Below the pieces are notes generated by a model. That model worked only from the letters and a program-made list of their open reading frames with translations. It was not told the origin of the DNA and did not search any database. DNA of 8,913 nt from positions 1-8,913 of the forward strand of contig JAHEBY010000082.1 in the NCBI GenBank assembly GCA_024642025.1, read 5' to 3'. This document shows positions 4,873-8,913 of the stretch, piece after piece; the stretch's first letter is position 1, and the number at the start of each line of letters is the position of its first letter. Source of the DNA: Comamonadaceae bacterium. Lineage in GTDB: Bacteria; Pseudomonadota; Gammaproteobacteria; Burkholderiales; Burkholderiaceae_C. The position numbers were made by a program, and so were the translations under genes.

Positions 4873-6302
4873 CCCGGACTATTCTTGAACGGGTTGCGAC
4901 GTGCCAGGTCGTCCAGGTAATCGTTGATGCCGGCACCTTCTCGCTCAAGAAACCGTTCTACGGCGTCCGAAAAAGCGGGGTGCGCCAGCCAGTGGGCGCT
5001 CTCGGTGCGCACCGGCAACAAGGCTCGGGCCATCTTGTGCTCGCCCTGCGCACCACCTTCAAAGCGGTCATAGCCCTGCTCTATGCACCATTGCAGGGGC
5101 TGGTAGTAACAGGCCTCAAAGTGCAGGCAATCCACTCGCTCCGTGGCGCCCCAGTAGCGGCCATAGGCGACCTTGGGCGCCGGGGGTAAAGATGCATCCG
5201 CGGTGCCACTCTTGGTGTTAAATTGGTCTTTAGCCCCCGTCAGATATGTGCCAATAGCTATCAAACTAGTAGCTATTGGCGCTCCTGCGCGTTCCCCCAC
5301 AAATAGCAGCCAGTTCTCTGGCATGTGGTTCGCCATGTGGCGAAAAAAGGCACGGCTCAGGTAGGGCGCATTGCCGTGCTCGTAATAGGTTCGCTCGTAG
5401 CACTGGTAGAAGAAATCCCAGTCAGCAGGCGATATGTCTGCCCCCAATGACCAGCGGAAAGTCACGCCAGCCTCTGCCACCTTGCGCCGCTCCTGCCGAA
5501 TCTTTTTCCGTTTCTCCTGGCTGAGCGACATCAGAAAGTCGTCGAAGCCAGAGAAGTGTGCAACATCTCCCTGGGGGGCTAGCGCAGCCCGTGCAGTGCC
5601 GGGCGTGAGGGCCGAAGGATTCCCCACCGGGCCGCCCCAAGGGGAATCAGCCCCCTTGGGGGGCAGCGAGGACACGTTAGTGCCGAGCGTGGGGGCCACA
5701 TTCGTCCAGTGAAACTGCACGTTGTGCCGCAGCATCAACCCGGCGGCTTCGCAGGCTTGCACATCGACTTCGCTCGCAAATAGTATGTGAAGCGACGAGA
5801 GTTCTTCCTGCTCGCACCACGCCACAAGAGCTTCGACCAGAAGCAGCCGGGTCGGGGCGTCCACGGCCAGCAATCTGGCGCCAGGCACAGGCGTGAACGG
5901 TGGCGCCACCAGCGCTTTGGGGAAATAGGTCAGGCCATGCTGGTGGTAAGCATTGGCCCAGGCATGATCGAACACATACTCGCCGTAGGAGTGCGACTTC
6001 AGGTATAGCGCGCAGGCGGCCACCAGTTCGGTGGCATCGCCGTCACCGGCGGCCGCAGGGCTCACACGTCGCCAAATCGTGAAAAAGTGCGGCGTCCAGC
6101 CAGTCGCTGGCGCGGCGCTGCCACTGGTATGCATGGCGGCCAGATACTCGTGACGCATGAACGGCGTGGGCTCGGGCTGTAGCGCCAGCAGGGCGTTCCA
6201 CTGGCCGGCAGGGACATCCAGCGGCGAGCTCAGCACGCGAATGACATAATTGTCCAAGCCCTTTTTCGTGGGTTCTGCCACAACGTTATTCTGTGTTTTC
6301 AT
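4869..6302 (-). CDS. FemAB-like / DUF482 GNAT-fold acyltransferase family protein with in-frame repeat insertions
   Basis: The 477-aa product matches the DUF482 (FemAB_like) family, GNAT-fold proteins often labelled peptidoglycan biosynthesis proteins without a proven reaction. Family landmarks are the N-terminal FMRHEYLAAM, the basic segment EKRKKIRQERRKV, and AYGRYWGATERVDCLHFEACYYQ towards the C-terminus. It is longer than the roughly 380-390 aa I expect for the family. Two segments explain much of this: residues about 202-241 (SLPPKGADSPWGGPVG and following) and about 341-362 (TYLTGAKDQFN and following). Both are encoded by repeat-like DNA. The ATG at 6302 is preceded by GAGAG, but it lies back-to-back with the nadE start, so an internal TTG (6257) or GTG (6236) could be used instead. 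A longer frame to 6374 would run deep into nadE and is unlikely. The protein is probably cytoplasmic, and the frame is intact despite the insertions. Confidence 0.88.
   Translation of the reverse strand: MKTQNNVVAEPTKKGLDNYVIRVLSSPLDVPAGQWNALLALQPEPTPFMRHEYLAAMHTSGSAAPATGWTPHFFTIWRRVSPAAAGDGDATELVAACALYLKSHSYGEYVFDHAWANAYHQHGLTYFPKALVAPPFTPVPGARLLAVDAPTRLLLVEALVAWCEQEELSSLHILFASEVDVQACEAAGLMLRHNVQFHWTNVAPTLGTNVSSLPPKGADSPWGGPVGNPSALTPGTARAALAPQGDVAHFSGFDDFLMSLSQEKRKKIRQERRKVAEAGVTFRWSLGADISPADWDFFYQCYERTYYEHGNAPYLSRAFFRHMANHMPENWLLFVGERAGAPIATSLIAIGTYLTGAKDQFNTKSGTADASLPPAPKVAYGRYWGATERVDCLHFEACYYQPLQWCIEQGYDRFEGGAQGEHKMARALLPVRTESAHWLAHPAFSDAVERFLEREGAGINDYLDDLARRNPFKNSPG
5217..5282. repeat. 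Palindromic interspersed repeat inside the FemAB-like gene
   Basis: CCAATAGCTA (5251-5260) and TAGCTATTGG (5270-5279) form a perfect 10-bp inverted repeat around a 9-nt loop. The arms extend to 13 bp with one wobble (5248-5260 and 5270-5282). The adjacent arm (5217-5250) begins GTTAAATTGG. From memory, this layout resembles a small interspersed repeat common in Comamonadaceae intergenic regions; I cannot confirm that here. It is read in frame on the minus strand and adds residues such as TYLTGAKDQFN. Confidence 0.6.
5581..5697. repeat. Composite GC-rich repeat element inside the FemAB-like gene
   Basis: Two related 33-bp copies (5581-5613 and 5665-5697, 84 bp apart) match at 23 of 33 positions. 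Their last 19 bases differ at only two, around AGTGCCG-GCGTG-GGGCC. Between them is a perfect 10-bp inverted repeat, CCCCAAGGGG / CCCCTTGGGG (5635-5644 and 5652-5661), with a 7-nt loop. The minus-strand reading frame stays open through all of it, giving the low-complexity peptide SLPPKGADSPWGGPVG and TPGTARAALAPQG. The pattern looks like an interspersed repeat that landed in the coding sequence. Confidence 0.65.
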
Positions 6303-7977
6303 GACTCTCAAAATCTGTGTTGCCCAGGTCAATTTTGTTGTGGGAGATCTTCCCGGCAACGCGACAAAAATCATTCAGGCGGCGAAAACGGCCTACGCAG
6401 ACGGCGCCCGCCTGCTATTGACTCCCGAACTTTCCATCTGCGGCTACGCGGCCGAAGATCTTTTCCTGCGCCCTGCATTCATCAATGCCTGCGATGATGC
6501 CGTGAAAACAGTGGTGCGTGAACTGGCAGGGTTAAAAGGTATGACGGTCGTGGTCGGGCGCCCGATGGGGGGCGACAGCCGAACCAAAAGTGTGGCCGTC
6601 CAAAACCGGTTCAACGCCGCCAGCGTCATTTGCGAAGGGCAGGTCGTCCAAACCTATGCCAAGCACGAGTTGCCCAACTACCAGGTGTTTGACGAACGGC
6701 GCTACTTTACGCCAGGCAAGCAGACCTGCGTATTTCCTGCTGGCGAAGGTGCGGACAAGGTCATGGTGGGCCTGCTGATTTGCGAAGACGCCTGGTATGA
6801 AGGGCCAGCGCGACTGGCCAAAGAGGCGGGTGCCGAGCTTCTGGCGGTGATTAACGCATCACCTTTTCACGTGGGCAAAGGGTACGAACGCGAAGACACC
6901 ATGCGCGAGCGGGCGCTGGCCACGGGCCTGCCAATGGTTTACGCCCACTTGGTGGGCGGGCAGGACGAGGTGGTGTTTGAAGGGCACTCCTTTGCCCTGA
7001 ATGCCGACGGCACGCTGGCGGGTCGGGCCCCAAGTTTTGAAGAAAAACTGTTCTCAGCCCACGCCGATCGTGCCCATAGAGCTATCAAATTGAGTGCAGA
7101 TATTGAGCCTGTGCGCACTGCAGATGCCGACTTGTGGGACGCACTGGTGCTGGGCGTGCGCGACTATCTGGGAAAAAACGGCTTCCCCGGTGCCATTTTG
7201 GGTCTGTCAGGCGGTATTGATTCTGCGCTCGTCTTGGCAATTGCCGTTGACGCGTTGGGCAAAGACCGGGTGCGCACGGTGATGATGCCGTCGCCCTACA
7301 CGGCAGACATCAGCTGGATTGATGCGCGGGAGATGGCAAGCCGCTTGGACGTGCGCTATGACGAAATTTCCATCGTGCCCGAGTTTGAGGCGTTCAAGAC
7401 ATCGCTGGCGGATGAGTTCAAGGGCAGGGCGGAGGACACCACCGAAGAGAACATTCAGGCACGCATTCGCGGCACCATGCTGATGGCGCTGTCCAACAAG
7501 TTTGGCTCCATTGTGCTTACGACAGGCAACAAGAGTGAGCTGGCGACAGGTTATTGCACGCTGTATGGCGACATGGCCGGTGGCTTTGCCGCTATCAAGG
7601 ATCTGGCCAAAACCACGGTGTTCAGGCTGGCGAAATGGCGCAACGAGCATGATCCGTACGGCACAGGCCGCAACCCGATTCCCGAGCGCATCATCACTCG
7701 GCCGCCCAGCGCTGAATTGAGGCCAGACCAGACTGACCAGGACAGTCTGCCACCCTATGAGGTCCTGGACGCCATCTTGCAGCGCTACATGGAAAACGAT
7801 GAAGACATCGAATCGTTGGTGGCGGACGGATTTGCGCCTGCCGATGTGGAGCGCGTGACCCGCCTCATCAAGATCAATGAATACAAGCGCCGGCAGGCGC
7901 CCATTGGCATTCGGGTAACCCACCGCAGCTTTGGCAAGGATTGGCGTTATCCTATAACGAGCAAGTTCCGGGCTTGA
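6301..7977 (+). CDS. nadE: Glutamine-dependent NAD+ synthetase
   Basis: The enzyme makes NAD+ from deamido-NAD+ and ATP using ammonia released from glutamine, the last step of NAD synthesis in the cytoplasm. The 558-aa protein has both expected domains. The N-terminal nitrilase-type glutaminase carries the triad E43 (LTPELS), K121 (YAKHELPNY) and C161 (LLICEDAW). The C-terminal ATP-pyrophosphatase synthetase has the P-loop SGGIDS (303-308) and the TTGNKSELATGY motif. Start: ATG 6301 gives MTLKICVAQVNFVVGD, the usual family N-terminus; an in-frame ATG at 6250 would add 17 residues unlike the family. No clear ribosome site precedes 6301. The ATG is back-to-back with that of the divergent FemAB-like gene. 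glnB follows 61 bp downstream on the same strand, consistent with PII control of NAD+ synthetase known from Azospirillum. The linker between domains (about 255-270) contains a 10-mer shared with the palindromic repeat at 5256-5265. Confidence 0.97.
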   Translation: MTLKICVAQVNFVVGDLPGNATKIIQAAKTAYADGARLLLTPELSICGYAAEDLFLRPAFINACDDAVKTVVRELAGLKGMTVVVGRPMGGDSRTKSVAVQNRFNAASVICEGQVVQTYAKHELPNYQVFDERRYFTPGKQTCVFPAGEGADKVMVGLLICEDAWYEGPARLAKEAGAELLAVINASPFHVGKGYEREDTMRERALATGLPMVYAHLVGGQDEVVFEGHSFALNADGTLAGRAPSFEEKLFSAHADRAHRAIKLSADIEPVRTADADLWDALVLGVRDYLGKNGFPGAILGLSGGIDSALVLAIAVDALGKDRVRTVMMPSPYTADISWIDAREMASRLDVRYDEISIVPEFEAFKTSLADEFKGRAEDTTEENIQARIRGTMLMALSNKFGSIVLTTGNKSELATGYCTLYGDMAGGFAAIKDLAKTTVFRLAKWRNEHDPYGTGRNPIPERIITRPPSAELRPDQTDQDSLPPYEVLDAILQRYMENDEDIESLVADGFAPADVERVTRLIKINEYKRRQAPIGIRVTHRSFGKDWRYPITSKFRA

Positions 7978-8027
7978 TTTTTCGAGCCTGATTTGCGGCG
8001 TAAACTTTGAAAATCTTTGAGACAAAC

Positions 8028-8033
8028 GGGGGA
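8028..8033 (+). promoter_or_regulatory. Ribosome binding site of glnB
   Basis: GGGGGA lies 5 nt before the ATG at 8039. It is G-rich rather than canonical AGGAGG but is well placed, and it supports the start that gives the standard PII N-terminus. Confidence 0.55.
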
Positions 8034-8038
8034 CCACC

Positions 8039-8377
8039 ATGAAACAGATCACCGCCATCATCAAACCATTCAAGCTGGAAGAAGTGCGGGAGGCCCTGGC
8101 TGAGTGCGGTGTTACTGGCTTGACCGTGACCGAAGTAAAGGGTTTTGGACGCCAAAAAGGGCACACCGAGCTGTACCGCGGCGCGGAGTATGTGGTCGAT
8201 TTTCTGCCCAAAGTGAAGGTCGAAGTGGTGGTGAAGACGGACGATGTGGACCGTTGCGTGGAGGCGCTTGTCAAAGCCGCGCACACGGGCAAGATCGGTG
8301 ATGGCAAGATTTTTGTAACGGCTGTGGAGCGCGTGGTGCGCATTCGCACCGGGGAAGAAGACGAAACGGCGGTCTGA
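8039..8377 (+). CDS. glnB: PII nitrogen regulatory protein
   Basis: This 112-aa protein has the full length of a PII trimer subunit, which senses 2-oxoglutarate and ATP/ADP and relays nitrogen status to partner proteins. The N-terminus MKQITAIIKPFKLEEVREAL is standard. The T-loop (about 37-55) is intact, with GRQKGHTELYRGAEY and the uridylylation tyrosine Y51. The C-terminal nucleotide-binding signatures TGKIGDGKIFV and RIRTGEEDE are present. D54 (YVVDF) agrees with GlnB rather than GlnK, which usually has N there, and no amtB gene is adjacent, so glnB is preferred. It lies 61 bp after nadE. The spacer has no clear terminator, so cotranscription is likely, although a separate promoter cannot be excluded. 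Its stop is only 4 bp from the convergent LOG-family stop. Confidence 0.96.
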   Translation: MKQITAIIKPFKLEEVREALAECGVTGLTVTEVKGFGRQKGHTELYRGAEYVVDFLPKVKVEVVVKTDDVDRCVEALVKAAHTGKIGDGKIFVTAVERVVRIRTGEEDETAV

Positions 8378-8381
8378 CCGG

Positions 8382-8913
8382 CTAAATGCCCTGAAGCCGC
8401 GGTTGGGGTGACATGCCGGCGGCCTGAACCAGCGCTTTGAGCAAGGTCTCGGGCTCTGGGCCACTTTGCACCAGGCGCATCTGCCATTCCCCCAGAAAAC
8501 CCGCGCGGATGGAGGTTTGCAGAAAACCCAGCAATCCGTCGTAGTAGCCAGCGGTGTTGAGCAGGCCGACAGGCTTGTCGTGATAGCCCAGCTGGCGCCA
8601 GGTCCACACCTCAAACAGCTCTTCAAAAGTGCCAATGCCGCCGGGCATCGCCAAAAAGGCATCGGCCCGCTCAGCCATCATGCGTTTGCGTTCATGCATG
8701 GTGTCCACAACGTAGAGCTCGGTGCAGCCGTCGTGCGCGAATTCCTTTTCCACCAGCGCCTTGGGGATGATGCCGATCACCCGCCCGCCAGCCTGCAAGG
8801 TGGCGTCGGCCACGATGCCCATCAATCCGCCTTTTCCGCCGCCGTAAACCAGTTGCCCGGCGTGGCTCCCTATCCACCAACCTACGGCTTGGGCAGCTTG
8901 CGCGAACCCGGGT
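8382..8913 (-). CDS. LOG-family phosphoribohydrolase (TIGR00730-type Rossmann protein), partial
   Basis: The frame is open from its TAG at 8382-8384 to the right edge, giving 176 residues; perhaps 15-20 N-terminal residues are missing. Family marks are the glycine-rich YGGGKGGLMG (about 8820-8850), the ERK of TMHERKRMM, and the signature PGGIGTFEE (8619-8645) that defines the LOG fold. LOG proteins, often misnamed lysine decarboxylases, hydrolyse nucleoside 5'-monophosphates to base and ribose 5-phosphate, and some release cytokinins. The physiological substrate in this organism is unknown. It converges on glnB with a 4-bp gap between stop codons, so the two transcripts probably overlap at their 3' ends. 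Confidence 0.93.
   Translation of the reverse strand, partial: PGFAQAAQAVGWWIGSHAGQLVYGGGKGGLMGIVADATLQAGGRVIGIIPKALVEKEFAHDGCTELYVVDTMHERKRMMAERADAFLAMPGGIGTFEELFEVWTWRQLGYHDKPVGLLNTAGYYDGLLGFLQTSIRAGFLGEWQMRLVQSGPEPETLLKALVQAAGMSPQPRLQGI

Noticed and set aside
6250..6300. Upstream ATG extension of nadE by 17 residues
   Set aside because: The added residues do not resemble the family, while MTLKICVAQ at 6301 is the normal NadE N-terminus.
8378..8381. Bidirectional terminator between glnB and the LOG-family gene
   Set aside because: Only 4 bp separate the stops, and no clear stem with a T-run was found around the junction.
7207..8607. 466-codon open frame on the minus strand across nadE, glnB and the LOG-family gene
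   Set aside because: It is antisense to three genes with intact catalytic motifs. The translation is low in recognisable features and arises from high-GC codon bias.
1..8913. CRISPR array, tRNA, rRNA, insertion sequence or integrase
   Set aside because: No regularly spaced repeats, no tRNA-like cloverleaf and no transposase or integrase motifs were seen on either strand.

Overview
The window looks like a chromosomal segment of a betaproteobacterium, most likely Burkholderiales, family Comamonadaceae (Rhodoferax/Polaromonas/Acidovorax-like). The basis is the GC-rich codon use of the housekeeping genes, the nadE-glnB pair, the FemAB-like (DUF482) protein, and two interspersed repeats of a style I associate with Comamonadaceae genomes. 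The genus is inference.

Layout. (1) Positions 1-2843, minus strand: a two-gene unit. The first gene is a 633-aa protein that fuses an intact two-component receiver domain to a PLP-dependent alpha-oxoamine synthase. It is followed 26 bp later by a six-transmembrane histidine kinase that runs off the left edge. (2) Positions 2844-3320: a 477-bp intergenic region, AT-rich next to the synthase gene. It holds a candidate promoter and ribosome binding site, a cluster of TGACA repeats with a perfect inverted repeat, and two hairpins. (3) Positions 3321-6302, minus strand: an alpha/beta hydrolase, a hypothetical protein, and a FemAB-like acyltransferase-fold protein whose gene carries two in-frame repeat insertions. 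(4) Positions 6301-8377, plus strand: glutamine-dependent NAD+ synthetase (nadE) followed by the PII nitrogen regulator (glnB). (5) Positions 8382-8913, minus strand: a LOG-family phosphoribohydrolase cut by the right edge.

How the genes work together. Region 1 is the most interesting part. CqsA/LqsA-type signalling pairs an oxoamine-synthase-family enzyme with a six-TM histidine kinase. Here the enzyme itself carries a complete receiver domain (D50, D93, T123, K145), so the neighbouring kinase could phosphorylate the small-molecule synthase directly. The active-site motifs look more like serine palmitoyltransferase than CqsA, so the product cannot be named. The nadE-glnB pair fits the known control of NAD+ synthetase by PII proteins. 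The FemAB-like and hypothetical genes overlap by 4 nt and are probably translated together. The hydrolase is probably separate from the signalling unit.

No rRNA, tRNA, CRISPR array, complete insertion sequence or integrase was seen. By eye, region 1 and its upstream spacer are less GC-rich than the rest, which suggests an accessory cassette beside conserved genes.
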